In this document: in pieces, positions 42,324 to 51,898 of the stretch | How the letters are laid out: each line of letters begins with the position of its first letter | How positions within the stretch are numbered: position 1 is the stretch's first letter | Assembly (NCBI RefSeq): GCF_014200435.1 | Contig: NZ_JACHBR010000003.1 | Coordinates: 340,477-404,476, forward strand | Direction of reading: 5' to 3' | Length of the DNA stretch: 64,000 nucleotides | DNA from: Sphaerisporangium krabiense | GTDB taxonomy: Bacteria > Actinomycetota > Actinomycetes > Streptosporangiales > Streptosporangiaceae | Translations under genes and position numbers: made by a program | The notes under the pieces: generated by a model | Database searches by the model: none | Told to the model about the DNA's origin: nothing | The model's input: only the letters and a program-made list of their open reading frames with translations

Positions 42324-44024
42324 TCAGTTCCCGAGATCGGGGAACTGGTCGTCACGCCACTCGGCGCCGCCGCCGCCTTCGGCGGCCCGGTCGTCCTCGC
42401 GGGCCCGGAGCTCCACCCGGCGGATCTTCCCGGAGAGCGTCTTGGGCAGCTCGGCGAACTCGATCCGCCGGACCCGCTGGTAGGGCGCCAGGTTCCGGCG
42501 GGCGTGCCGGAGGATCGAGTGCGCGGTCTCCCGCGTCGGCTCGTGCCCGGGCGCCAGCGCTATGTACGCCTTGGGAACGGCGAGCCGCACCGGGTCCGGG
42601 GCCGGGACCACGGCGGCCTCGGCGACCGCCGGGTGTTCGATCAGCACCGACTCCAGCTCGAACGGGCTGATCTTGTAGTCGCTGGCCTTGAACACGTCGT
42701 CCGTCCGGCCGACGTAGGTGATGTACCCGTCGGCGTCGATGCCGGCCACGTCGCCCGTGTGGTAGTAGCCGCCCGCCAGTGCCGCGGTCGTGTGCAGCGG
42801 GTCGTCCCGGTAGCCGCGCATCAAGGGCAGCGGCGCCTGGGAGAGGTCCAGGCAGATCTCGCCCTCCCCCGGGCCGTCCAGCGGGCGGCCGCCGACCGGA
42901 TCGACCAGCACCACCGGCACGCCGGGCAGCGGGCGGCCCATCGACCCCGGCCGCACCGGCGAGCCGGGGGTGTTGCCGATCTGGGCGGTGGTCTCGGTCT
43001 GCCCGAACCCGTCCCGGATCGTCAGGCCCCACGCGCGGCGTACCCGCGTGATCACCTCGGGATTGAGCGGCTCCCCCGCTCCGGCCACCTCGCGCAGCGC
43101 GGCCGGACGCTCCCCCAGGTCGGCGTTGATCAGCATGCGCCACACCGTCGGCGGCGCGCAGAACGTGCTGACCCGCCGCTCGCGCAACAGGTCCAGGAGC
43201 GCGGCGGCGTCGAAGCGCCGGTAGTTGTGGACGAACACGGTCGCCTCGGCGATCCACGGCGCGAAGAAGCAGGACCACGAGTGCTTCGCCCATCCGGGCG
43301 AGGAGATGTTCAGGTGCACGTCGCCGGGCCGCAGCCCGAGGAAGTACAAGGTGGTCAGGTGTCCCACCGGATAGGAGACCTGCGTGTGCTCGACGAGCTT
43401 GGGGCGCGACGTCGTCCCCGAGGTGAAGTACAGCAGCAGCGGGTCGTCCGGCGCCGTGCCCGGATGGGCGGCCGGGACGTGCTCCAGCTCGCGGGCGCCG
43501 CGCAGGTCGGCCCAGCCGGGCGCCCCGCCCACGCTGACGCGGCCGTAGTCGCCGGGCGCCCGCTCGAACCGCGCGGTGTCCGCGGCGTTGCAGATCACGT
43601 GCCGCACACGGCCGCGCGTGATCCGGTCGGCGAGGTCGGCGGCGGCGATCGCGCCGGTCGTGGGCACGATCACCGCCCCCAGCTTCATGAGCGCGAGCGT
43701 GGACTCCCACAGCTCGACCTGGTTGCCGAGCATCAGCAGCACCGGGTCCCGCCGGCCGACCCCGTGGGCGGCCAGCCACGCCGCCAGCCGGTCGGAGTCC
43801 CGTGACATCTCGGCGAAGGTGCGGGACGTCGTGGACCCGTCCTCCTCGGCGACGATGAGCGCGGGCCGGTCGTTGCCGCGCGCGATGGCGTCGAACCAGT
43901 CCACCGCCCAGTTGAACCGGTCCCCCAGCTCCGGCCAGCGGAACTCCGCCACCGCACGAGGAAGATCCTCACGGAGCGCCATCAGCAGGTCCCGGGCGGC
44001 GCGGTAGGCGTCGGTCACGTGCAT
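42324..44024 (-). CDS. Acyl-CoA synthetase (AMP-forming, ANL family)
   Basis: Adenylate-forming ligase of 566 residues, of the medium-chain acyl-CoA/acetyl-CoA synthetase-like kind. P-loop TSGTTSRPK (201-209), adenine-binding GFGQTETTAQIG, the hinge YVGRTDDVFKASDYKISPFE, and the C-terminal catalytic lysine in ELPKTLSGKIRR are all present. ATG 44024 is preceded by GAAGGAG. No acyl-carrier or thioesterase gene is adjacent; it probably activates a free fatty or aryl acid for catabolism. Confidence 0.92.
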   Translation of the reverse strand: MHVTDAYRAARDLLMALREDLPRAVAEFRWPELGDRFNWAVDWFDAIARGNDRPALIVAEEDGSTTSRTFAEMSRDSDRLAAWLAAHGVGRRDPVLLMLGNQVELWESTLALMKLGAVIVPTTGAIAAADLADRITRGRVRHVICNAADTARFERAPGDYGRVSVGGAPGWADLRGARELEHVPAAHPGTAPDDPLLLYFTSGTTSRPKLVEHTQVSYPVGHLTTLYFLGLRPGDVHLNISSPGWAKHSWSCFFAPWIAEATVFVHNYRRFDAAALLDLLRERRVSTFCAPPTVWRMLINADLGERPAALREVAGAGEPLNPEVITRVRRAWGLTIRDGFGQTETTAQIGNTPGSPVRPGSMGRPLPGVPVVLVDPVGGRPLDGPGEGEICLDLSQAPLPLMRGYRDDPLHTTAALAGGYYHTGDVAGIDADGYITYVGRTDDVFKASDYKISPFELESVLIEHPAVAEAAVVPAPDPVRLAVPKAYIALAPGHEPTRETAHSILRHARRNLAPYQRVRRIEFAELPKTLSGKIRRVELRAREDDRAAEGGGGAEWRDDQFPDLGN

Positions 44025-44174
44025 CGGACACTCCTTCGTCTCGATCCACCGCTGGTCCCCCTCCGTTCGCGCGTCGCGCGCACGGACCAGACCATCGTGC
44101 GGGAAGACCGGCCCAGAACTCCAGGCCGGCCGCCGCACGGGGAGCGCCCTGGCCGCGGCCGCGTCGTGCCCCGG

Positions 44175-44699
44175 TCAGGCGCGCGGGAGCAGCCGCCACA
44201 ACCGGCCGCAGGCGACGGCTCCGCCGATCCAGAGGACGTAGACGAGCGGGCTCCACGCGCCGCCGACGTGGCTGGCGTGCCCCTGGTCGAAGGTGTAGGT
44301 GATGGCGGACTGCAGGTAGCTGACGCCGCGCCAGGTGTAGGTGCCGGTGGCGTGGGGGTCGGCCGCGGTGATGGCCCGCTCGTAGGCCCCGGCCGCCTCG
44401 GAGAGGAAGAAGTTCAGCAGCAGCGGGACACCGCCGAGGAAGTAGACGGCGGCGATCCAGGAGTGCCGCCGGCGTCCGAGTTCGGCGTCGAGGTACTCCG
44501 CGGCCAGCCGGCGACTGCCGCCCAGGCGCTTCAGCGCCGCCGACGTCCCGACGTCGCGGGACGCCTCCAGCAGGTTGGCGCGGACCTCGCGGCGCTTGGC
44601 GACGCGCGAGTGGTGCGGCAGGTCGTAGAGTTGCTGGTCCAGCGTCCACACGAGGCGCTCGATGCGCAGGCGGTCGAATAAGGTCACGGGGTGCGTCAT
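44175..44699 (-). CDS. Membrane protein with DUF1700-like head, PadR partner
   Basis: A 174-residue protein: a cytoplasmic helical head (DRLRIERLVWTLDQQLYDLP, REVRANLLEASRDVG, LAAEYLDAELGRR) resembling the HAAS/DUF1700 signalling region, then two or three membrane helices (WIAAVYFLGGVPLLLNFFL, PLVYVLWIGGAVACGRLW). Starts by a four-base overlap with the PadR stop (44696-44699). Similar PadR/HAAS pairs act together in membrane-linked regulation; the specific role is unknown. Confidence 0.72.
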   Translation of the reverse strand: MTHPVTLFDRLRIERLVWTLDQQLYDLPHHSRVAKRREVRANLLEASRDVGTSAALKRLGGSRRLAAEYLDAELGRRRHSWIAAVYFLGGVPLLLNFFLSEAAGAYERAITAADPHATGTYTWRGVSYLQSAITYTFDQGHASHVGGAWSPLVYVLWIGGAVACGRLWRLLPRA

Positions 44700-45055
44700 G
44701 TCGGCGTCCCTTCCGGGTCGTTGGGGAGTGGTCTGCGCAGGACCGCGTTGACGCCGTCCACGTGGCGGTTCCACGTGTCGGTCGCGGTCCGCAGGTATCG
44801 GTGGCCGTCGGGGGTCAGCCGGTAGTACTTGCGCGCGGGCCCGCTCGGCGACGGGACGAGTCGCGTCGCCAGCCGCCCCTCCCGCTCCAGCCGGGCCAGC
44901 GCCGGATACACCGTGCCTTCCAGGACGTCGACGAAGCCCGTTTCGTGCAGCCGCTGCACCACCTCGTACCCGTAGGACTCCCGTTCGGCGAGCAGTCGCA
45001 ACAGCAGAAGCGACAGGACTCCCTTCAGCAATTGCGGGTCATGGCTTGAGGTCAC
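44696..45055 (-). CDS. PadR-family regulator
   Basis: A 119-residue PadR protein: LKGVLSLLLLRLLAERESYG, the recognition region DVLEGTVYPALARLEREG and wing ARKYYRLTPDGHRYL. GTG 45055. It is translationally coupled to the membrane protein gene downstream. An imperfect inverted repeat 20 bp upstream is probably its operator. Different from the PadR at 39203 in having the longer C-terminal part and in gene order. Confidence 0.88.
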   Translation of the reverse strand: MTSSHDPQLLKGVLSLLLLRLLAERESYGYEVVQRLHETGFVDVLEGTVYPALARLEREGRLATRLVPSPSGPARKYYRLTPDGHRYLRTATDTWNRHVDGVNAVLRRPLPNDPEGTPT

Positions 45056-45074
45056 ACTCCTAGACTGTGTCAGG

Positions 45075-45093
45075 TACTAGATAAAGTCAAGTA
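45075..45093. promoter_or_regulatory. Candidate PadR operator
   Basis: TACTAGA (45075-45081) and TCAAGTA (45087-45093) match as inverted arms in 6 of 7 positions, in an AT-richer patch 20 bp upstream of the PadR start. It is also between this gene and the divergent D-Ala-D-Ala ligase gene, 128 bp from the latter. Confidence 0.4.
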
Positions 45094-45220
45094 GCGGTGC
45101 GGAAACGGACAGCGAATGGTCTGGGAAGTGGTCAGGCGAAGAGCCGACACTCAGGGTCCTGCGACGGCGGAGAGGATGCCGCCGCCGGTGCCGTCTCCGT
45201 GCCCCTGAGGAAGGCTGATC

Positions 45221-46177
45221 GTGGCTGAACGCGTGCGCGTGGCCGTGCTGGCGGGTGGGCCGTCCGCCGAGCATGAGGTGTCGCTGCAGTCGGCGCAGGC
45301 CGTGCTGGACGCCCTGCCGAGGGATCTGTACGAGCCCGTCGCCGTCATCATCGACCGGCACGGCCGGTGGCCGGTGGAGCTGCGACGCGATGTGGCGGAC
45401 GTGGTCTTCCCCGTGCTGCACGGGCCGTTCGGCGAGGACGGCGTCGTCCAGGGTCACCTGGAGACGCTGGGCATCCCGTACGTGGGCTGCGGCGTCACGG
45501 CCTCCGCCGTGGCCATGGACAAGGTCGCGACGCGGCGGACGCTCCTGGCGGAGGGCATGCCGATCACCCCGTACGTGTGGTTCACCGCGCACGAATGGCG
45601 CGCCACCACCGACCACTGGGGTCTGGTGAAGTCGCTCGACTGGCCGATGTACGTCAAACCGGCCAACATGGGGTCCTCCATCGGCATCTCCCGTGTCACC
45701 TCCATGGAGGAGCTGCGCGCGGGCGTGGACCTGGCGCTGTCCTACGACCGGGTGGTCATCGTCGAGCAGGGCGTGACCGCACGCGAGCTCATCTGCGGTG
45801 TGCTCGGCGGCTACGACACTCCGGACGCCTCGGTGCCCGGCGAGCTCATCGTGCCCGGCGACTGGCTCGACTACGAGGCCAAGTACCTCAGCCGGGCCGA
45901 GATCGCCGTCATCCCCGCGACGCTGCCCGAACGCGTGGCCGAGGACGTGCGCGAGCTGTCACTGCGCGCCTTCCGGGCGATCGGCGGCTACGGCCTGTCC
46001 CGCGTCGACTTCCTCTATGAGGAGGACACGGGGCGCCTGTACGTGCTGGAGGTCAACACCATGCCCGGCTTCACGTCCCGTTCCGTCTACGCCAGGGCCT
46101 GGGCCGCCAGCGGTGTCCCGTACCCCGTCCTGCTGCGCCGCCTCATCGACCTCGCGTTCGCCAGGAGCGGCTCATGA
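45221..46177 (+). CDS. ddl: D-alanine-D-alanine ligase (ATP-grasp), second copy
   Basis: A 318-residue ATP-grasp ligase that joins two D-amino acids for the stem peptide. Catalytic residues match D-Ala-D-Ala ligases: Glu19 in SAEHEVSLQS, Ser152/153 in NMGSSIGIS, and Lys221-Tyr222 in DYEAKYLS of the omega loop; the C-terminal EVNTMPGFTS binds Mg. VanA-type D-lactate ligases lack this tyrosine, so the product is probably D-Ala-D-Ala or a variant. GTG 45221. Its stop overlaps murF by 4 bp, and the pair is part of a van-like block; the housekeeping ddl should be elsewhere. Confidence 0.9.
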   Translation: MAERVRVAVLAGGPSAEHEVSLQSAQAVLDALPRDLYEPVAVIIDRHGRWPVELRRDVADVVFPVLHGPFGEDGVVQGHLETLGIPYVGCGVTASAVAMDKVATRRTLLAEGMPITPYVWFTAHEWRATTDHWGLVKSLDWPMYVKPANMGSSIGISRVTSMEELRAGVDLALSYDRVVIVEQGVTARELICGVLGGYDTPDASVPGELIVPGDWLDYEAKYLSRAEIAVIPATLPERVAEDVRELSLRAFRAIGGYGLSRVDFLYEEDTGRLYVLEVNTMPGFTSRSVYARAWAASGVPYPVLLRRLIDLAFARSGS

Positions 46178-47559
46178 TCCCCATGACGCTGGACGAGATC
46201 GCGCAGGTCGTCGGGGCGAGCCTGCATGACGTGCGCGACCCGCGGGAGCCGGTGACGGCGCCCTCGGCGGTCGACTCCCGCGAGGTGGCGCCCGGCGGCC
46301 TGTTCGCCGCGACGCCCGGCGCCCGCGTCGACGGTCACGACTACGCGGCCCGTGCCATCGAGGGCGGCGCCGTCGCCGTGCTGGCCTCGAGGCCGGTCGG
46401 CGTGCCCGCCCTCGTGGTCGAGGACGTCCAGCTCGCGCTCGGCCGGCTGGCCAGGCACGTGCTCGAACACCTCGGCCCGGCCGTGATCGGCCTGACCGGC
46501 TCCGTGGGCAAGACCACGACCAAGGACCTGCTGGCCCAGGTGCTCGAACGGCACGCCGCGACGGTCGCCACCGACAGGTCGTTCAACAACGAGCTCGGGC
46601 TGCCGCTCACCGTGCTGCGTGCCGACGCCACCACCCGATACCTGGTGCTGGAGATGGGCGCGAGCCGGAAGGGCGACCTGACGTATCTGACCGGGATCGC
46701 ACCGCCCCAGGTGGGGCTGGTGCTCAATGTCGGCACCGCGCACGCGGAGCGCATGGGAGGCGGGCCGGCCGCCGTGGCCGAGGCCAAAGGCGAGCTGGTC
46801 GAGGCGCTTCCTGCGGACGGGTTCGCCCTGCTCAACGCCGACGACCCGTACGTCATGGGCATGGCCGGCCGCACCAGGGCCCGGATCCTGTCGTACGGCG
46901 GGTCGGCGCGGGCGCAGGTGCGGGCCGAGGACGTGCGGATGGACGACCGGGCGCGAACCGCGTTCACGCTGGTGACGCCCTCGGGGCGGGCCCCGGTCGC
47001 GCTCGACCTCATCGGCGAGCACCAGGTGAGCAACGCCCTGGCCGCCGCCGCCGTCGCCACCGCGCTCGGCCTGGACGTCGCCGAGATCGCCGGCGGGCTG
47101 AACGCCGCGCGGCGGCGCTCCCCCGGCCGGCTGGAGATCGTCGAACGCCCTGACGGCGTCACCGTCGTCAACGACGCCTACAACGCCAGCCCCGAATCCA
47201 TGCGGGCCGGGCTGCGGGCGGTGAAGGCCCTGGCCGGCGCCCGCCGAACCGTCGCCGTGCTCGGCGCGATGGGGCAGCAGGCGGACGCCTCCCGCGCCCG
47301 GCACGCCGAGATGGGCCGGCTCGTCGCCGACCTCCGCTTCGACGTGCTGATCGCGGTCGGAGCAGGGGATCCGCTCGCGATGGCGGAGGCGGCGGAGTCC
47401 TCGAACCCGGGCGTGGCCGTCCATGCCGCCGAGGACGTGGCCGGGGCCCTCAGGCTGGCCACCGCGCTTGTCGAACCGGGAGACGTGGTGTTCGTCAAGG
47501 CGTCCAGCGAGATCGGGCTCGGCGCCCTGGCCCGTGCGCTGGCCGCGCCGCCGAGCTGA
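46174..47559 (+). CDS. murF: UDP-MurNAc-tripeptide:D-Ala-D-Ala ligase, second copy
   Basis: Mur ligase of 461 residues that attaches the D-Ala-D-Ala dipeptide to UDP-MurNAc-tripeptide. ATP loop GLTGSVGKTTTKDLL (near 107-120), substrate/metal region FNNELGLPLTVL, and the Mur-ligase C-terminal VVNDAYNASPESM are all present. ATG 46174 overlaps the ddl stop (ATGA), so the two are translated together. Genes ddl and murF are normally adjacent in dcw-type clusters, but no other mur genes are here; this is an accessory pair. It supports a change of the stem-peptide end. Confidence 0.92.
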   Translation: MIPMTLDEIAQVVGASLHDVRDPREPVTAPSAVDSREVAPGGLFAATPGARVDGHDYAARAIEGGAVAVLASRPVGVPALVVEDVQLALGRLARHVLEHLGPAVIGLTGSVGKTTTKDLLAQVLERHAATVATDRSFNNELGLPLTVLRADATTRYLVLEMGASRKGDLTYLTGIAPPQVGLVLNVGTAHAERMGGGPAAVAEAKGELVEALPADGFALLNADDPYVMGMAGRTRARILSYGGSARAQVRAEDVRMDDRARTAFTLVTPSGRAPVALDLIGEHQVSNALAAAAVATALGLDVAEIAGGLNAARRRSPGRLEIVERPDGVTVVNDAYNASPESMRAGLRAVKALAGARRTVAVLGAMGQQADASRARHAEMGRLVADLRFDVLIAVGAGDPLAMAEAAESSNPGVAVHAAEDVAGALRLATALVEPGDVVFVKASSEIGLGALARALAAPPS

Positions 47560-47591
47560 GCACGCCCACAAGCCGGGCGAAAGGGAGTTCC

Positions 47592-48284
<693 letters not shown>

Positions 48285-48325
48285 CATGCCCTCGGCAGCG
48301 TTCGTCGCCGGCACGATGGGGCGGC

Positions 48326-50398
48326 TCAGGTGGATCGGGGGGCAGTCGGCGCGCCGGTGCCGTACAGCTCCCGGTGCCACAGGTCGGCGCAGACGCGTTC
48401 GATGCCGGCCGTCAGATGGCGGCGGTAGGTGGTGAAAGGGAGGCCGAGTCGTTCCGCGGCCAGCTCCTGGGTGGGCGCGCCGTGGAGGAACGTGACGGAA
48501 AGCGCCCGGTGGGACTTGACCGAGCGCGGATCCGCACGCAGGTCGTCGATCGCCTGGCGGAGCAGGTCGCCCAGTGCCGTGGCCGGGTTCCGCCCGTCCC
48601 GCTCGGCGATCAGCCTGGTGCGCGTCAGCGGGGAGGCGGCCAGCGCGTCCGGCCGCGACAGCCGGCGCAACGCCTTGCGCACCGCCTCGGTGAACTTCTC
48701 CTGGGACAGCACCGCCAGCTCCGCCGTCGCGGCACTCGGGCCGCCGGCGGGCCCCGCGACGAGCGGCCGGTTCATCCGCTCCAGCCACGCCCGCGCGGGC
48801 ACCGCGCGCCAGTCATGAACGAACAGGCCGTAGGCGTCATCCGCCGGCCGCGCGGAGATGTCACGCATCCCGTAGCGCGGTAAACGCTCCATCCACGCGT
48901 GGTTCGGATGCCGTATCTCGATATATGACCATGCCATCCGCTCGGACCGCAGGCAATCGCCGATCGCCCGCCACTGGATCAGATCCATCAGCGGCGAGTC
49001 GCCGCGGTACCGCGGCGGCGCCCACAGCCGGGCGACCGCCAGATGTTCACCGGCGCGCAACGGCGTGGTGGCACGCGCGTGCGCCCACGCCATGGCCACG
49101 ATGGGATCGGCCGTCAGCTCCTCCTCGGCGAGGTCCGCCAACCGCAGCCACGCGGAGAACGCCACGGGCTCGCCCGTCGCGGCCCGCCGATACAGCCGGA
49201 ACGCCTCCGGCCGGCGTTCCGCCCAGAAGGCGGCGCACGCCGCGGACGCCGCGCCGTCCGTGGCCGCCGCGCCCTCCGTGCCTTCCGCCGCCGTCGCCAC
49301 CCGGAGCAGCGTCCCGAGGTCGTCCTCGCGCAGCGGCTCCTCCTGGAACCCGTCCTCGTCGTGGCGGCCGTGGAACCCGGCCGGCGCTTCCCTGTCGCGG
49401 TGCAGGTAGAACAGCGCCGCCACCGCGCCGGGCACCTCCGCGTCGTTCGCCGTGCGCACCTTCTCCGCCAGGTGCGCGTGGACGCGGCCGTGCATCGCCG
49501 CGTACCCCTCGGGGTCCCGCCATCGCAGGTCCGTCTCCAGCGCCTCCCGCACCACGTCGTGCGGAAACAGCCCGCGACCGCCCGACTCCACGAACGGCAA
49601 CCGCCGCAGCCACCGGAACAACGTCCCGGCGTCCTCCGGCGAGGCGGCGCGCAGCAGGTCCTCCGTCGTCGCGTACGCGTGCGCGCAGATCTCCAGGGCG
49701 TGCCGATGCGCCGCCGTGGGCGGCTCGCCCACCAGCTGATCCAGCAACGTGGCCACCATGTCCTGACTCGGCGACCAGCGCCCACCGTCCTTCGCCGCCA
49801 CGGCCGCCCCCAGCAGCAGCGCCAGCGGATGACCACCGGCGAAGGCCAGCAGCGGCGCGCACGATTCGGCCGGCACCCCGGAGAAGTCCAGCAGGGCCCG
49901 CGCGTCTCCGGCCCGCAGGCCGCGCAGCGGCAGCACCTCCAGGGTCCCCGCCCATCCCGGATCCGCCCGCCACCGCAGGTCCGGCGGGTTCCGCCCCGCG
50001 ATCACCACCAGCGCCCCCATGGGCGCCCGCGGCAGGAACCGCTCGCGCAGCCATCCCTCCAGGCCCTGGATTCGTTCGACGCCGTCGATCAGAAGCACCG
50101 CGTCCGCGTCGCGGAGCACCGGTTCGGCCTCGGACGCCGCCGGCGACGGCTCCAGCGTGCTCCCGTCCACCAGGGTCGCCGGCCGCCCCGCCACCGCGGC
50201 CTCGTGCGCGAATCGCCGCAACAGGGCCGACTTGCCGATGCCGCCGGGACCGTGCACGTACAGAACGCCGCGGCCGTCGCCGCGCAACGCCGCGCCGAAA
50301 ACGGCGAGCTCTTCCTCCCGCCCCACGAAGGCCATCTCGCGCGCTGCTCGCAGGCGCCATCCCAGCGACCCGGACTTGTTCGTGCTTCCCACTGACAT
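48326..50398 (-). CDS. STAND-type ATPase with C-terminal HTH-like region
   Basis: A 690-residue protein. Residues 22-60 begin a P-loop module, FVGREEELAVFGAAL and GPGGIGKSALLRRF, followed by Walker B-like AVLLIDGVERI, and a long helical middle like STAND regulators. The C-terminal APTQELAAERLGLPFTTYRR resembles a sigma-4 or winged helix-turn-helix, so it may be a transcriptional activator; the N terminus has no enzymatic domain. It converges on the racemase gene and is 54 bp downstream of vanY on the same strand, so it is probably co-transcribed with vanY. Confidence 0.75.
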   Translation of the reverse strand: MSVGSTNKSGSLGWRLRAAREMAFVGREEELAVFGAALRGDGRGVLYVHGPGGIGKSALLRRFAHEAAVAGRPATLVDGSTLEPSPAASEAEPVLRDADAVLLIDGVERIQGLEGWLRERFLPRAPMGALVVIAGRNPPDLRWRADPGWAGTLEVLPLRGLRAGDARALLDFSGVPAESCAPLLAFAGGHPLALLLGAAVAAKDGGRWSPSQDMVATLLDQLVGEPPTAAHRHALEICAHAYATTEDLLRAASPEDAGTLFRWLRRLPFVESGGRGLFPHDVVREALETDLRWRDPEGYAAMHGRVHAHLAEKVRTANDAEVPGAVAALFYLHRDREAPAGFHGRHDEDGFQEEPLREDDLGTLLRVATAAEGTEGAAATDGAASAACAAFWAERRPEAFRLYRRAATGEPVAFSAWLRLADLAEEELTADPIVAMAWAHARATTPLRAGEHLAVARLWAPPRYRGDSPLMDLIQWRAIGDCLRSERMAWSYIEIRHPNHAWMERLPRYGMRDISARPADDAYGLFVHDWRAVPARAWLERMNRPLVAGPAGGPSAATAELAVLSQEKFTEAVRKALRRLSRPDALAASPLTRTRLIAERDGRNPATALGDLLRQAIDDLRADPRSVKSHRALSVTFLHGAPTQELAAERLGLPFTTYRRHLTAGIERVCADLWHRELYGTGAPTAPRST

Positions 50399-50452
50399 AC
50401 CCCTAACCCCTGGTCGGACGTCCCGTCGGTCATGGATGGACCCGATCCGGGG

Positions 50453-51025
50453 CTATGGCCGGTCCCCGTACTCGCTCACGTAGCGCACGCCGGGGTGAGG
50501 TCGTCGTCGTGGGGGCGTGCCGCCGCTGTCCGGGCGGTGCTCGAAGTGCCACCACTCGTTGTCGTACATGCGGTAGAGGTCGTAGCGGGCGCCGTGTTCC
50601 TCCAGCCAGCGCGCGCCCTCGTGGGGGCGCACGTCCAGCGCGATGCCCCTGACGTGGGGGGATTCCGCCGGTGGCAGCACGAGCATTCGCGCCAGGGCCG
50701 GGGAGCCGGAACGGCGCACCTCCTCGTCGAACATCCGTTGCTGGACGAGGGGAGAGCGGTATCCCGAGGTGAGGCCGATGAGCTGGCCGTGACGCCAGAG
50801 CGCCTCGGTGCGCGCCGCGGTGAACGCCGCGAGGGCGCCGTCGGTGAGCCCGGTGAGGTCCTCGGCGGGGAATCGCATCCGTAACGCCCAGCGGCCGGCC
50901 AGTTCGCGGGCGCCGCGGGGACGGCGGGCGAACGCCGCGGGCAGCAGGAGCACGGCGAGCACCAGCGTGGCCGCGGCGAACAACCGGTCCCGGGGCCGGG
51001 ACGGGATGGTACGTGGCTCGTTCAT
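50453..51025 (-). CDS. vanY: VanY-type D,D-carboxypeptidase, membrane-anchored
   Basis: A 190-residue zinc peptidase of the VanY/M15B family. One N-terminal membrane helix (LFAAATLVLAVLLLPAAFA, 15-33) anchors it outside the cell. Motifs: SGYRSP (87-92), zinc ligands His124 and Asp131 in SPHVRGIALD, and catalytic Glu157 with zinc His160 in EWWHFE. The family removes the terminal D-Ala from pentapeptide stems, which lowers glycopeptide binding; the small size and single helix resemble the VanY enzyme of glycopeptide-producing Nonomuraea. ATG 51025. Divergent from the two-component system, which may control it. Confidence 0.9.
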   Translation of the reverse strand: MNEPRTIPSRPRDRLFAAATLVLAVLLLPAAFARRPRGARELAGRWALRMRFPAEDLTGLTDGALAAFTAARTEALWRHGQLIGLTSGYRSPLVQQRMFDEEVRRSGSPALARMLVLPPAESPHVRGIALDVRPHEGARWLEEHGARYDLYRMYDNEWWHFEHRPDSGGTPPRRRPHPGVRYVSEYGDRP

Positions 51026-51201
51026 GACGAACCACGATCGGCGCCGAATGTGCGCGCGTTATCCGCTGCATGTCATGGTTTATCGACGGCGGCCACGGTG
51101 GGCGCCATCGTGACACGACCATGACATGGTGCGGACGAGGCGGGGACACGTCCGGTCGACAGTGGATGGGGTCGACCGGCGGGCGAGTGACGGAGCGTGC
51201 G

Positions 51202-51891
51202 GTGAAACTCGGCAGCGTGGCGCGAGTGTTGTTGATCGAGGACGACCCTGCCGTGCGGGAGGGCCTCGAGCTGGCCCTGACCCGGCACGGGCACCGGGTG
51301 CGCGCGGTGGGCTCCGGCGAGCAGGGGCTGGAGCGGCTGCGCGCCGACCTTCCCGACGTCGTCGTGCTCGATCTGATGTTGCCCGGCATGGACGGGTTCG
51401 AGGTCTGCCGCCGCATCCGGGCCACCGGTGACGTGCCGATCATCATGCTGACCGCGCGCGGCGACGACATCGACGTGGTGGCCGGGTTGGAGGCGGGCGC
51501 CGACGACTACGTGGTCAAGCCGGCGCAGCCCAGGGTGCTGGAGGCGCGCATTCGCGCGGTGCTCCGGCGGGTCGGCCGGGACCAGGCGGAGCTGGAGCGG
51601 TATGGGGACCTGACCATCGATCGGGCCGGGCTGGTGGTCTCCCACCGCGGCGTGCCGGTCGGCCTCGCCCCGACCGAGTTGCGCCTGCTGCTCGAGCTCT
51701 CCGGCACGCCGGGCCGGGTGCACACCCGCCAGCAGTTGCTGGAGTCGGTGTGGGAGCACGGGTACTTCGGCGACTCGCGCCTCGTGGACGCGTGCGTGCA
51801 GCGGTTGCGGGCGAAGATCGAGGACGACTCGGCGGCGCCCGTCTACGTGCAGACGGTACGCGGGTTCGGGTACCGGTTCGGGCCGGTGTGA
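51202..51891 (+). CDS. OmpR-family response regulator
   Basis: A 229-residue regulator with receiver and winged-helix output domains. The phosphoacceptor is Asp57 in VVVLDLMLPGMDG, with IEDD near residues 12-15, the switch Thr in IIMLTARG and the conserved Lys in DDYVVKP. The output domain ends with VDACVQRLRAKIED and VRGFGYRFG. I take GTG 51202 because CGGAG precedes it; GTG 51187 and GTG 51217 are alternatives. Followed by its sensor kinase after 7 bp. Position opposite vanY suggests a VanR-like role, but similar systems respond to other envelope stress. Confidence 0.9.
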   Translation: MKLGSVARVLLIEDDPAVREGLELALTRHGHRVRAVGSGEQGLERLRADLPDVVVLDLMLPGMDGFEVCRRIRATGDVPIIMLTARGDDIDVVAGLEAGADDYVVKPAQPRVLEARIRAVLRRVGRDQAELERYGDLTIDRAGLVVSHRGVPVGLAPTELRLLLELSGTPGRVHTRQQLLESVWEHGYFGDSRLVDACVQRLRAKIEDDSAAPVYVQTVRGFGYRFGPV

Positions 51892-51898
51892 GGCGCCG

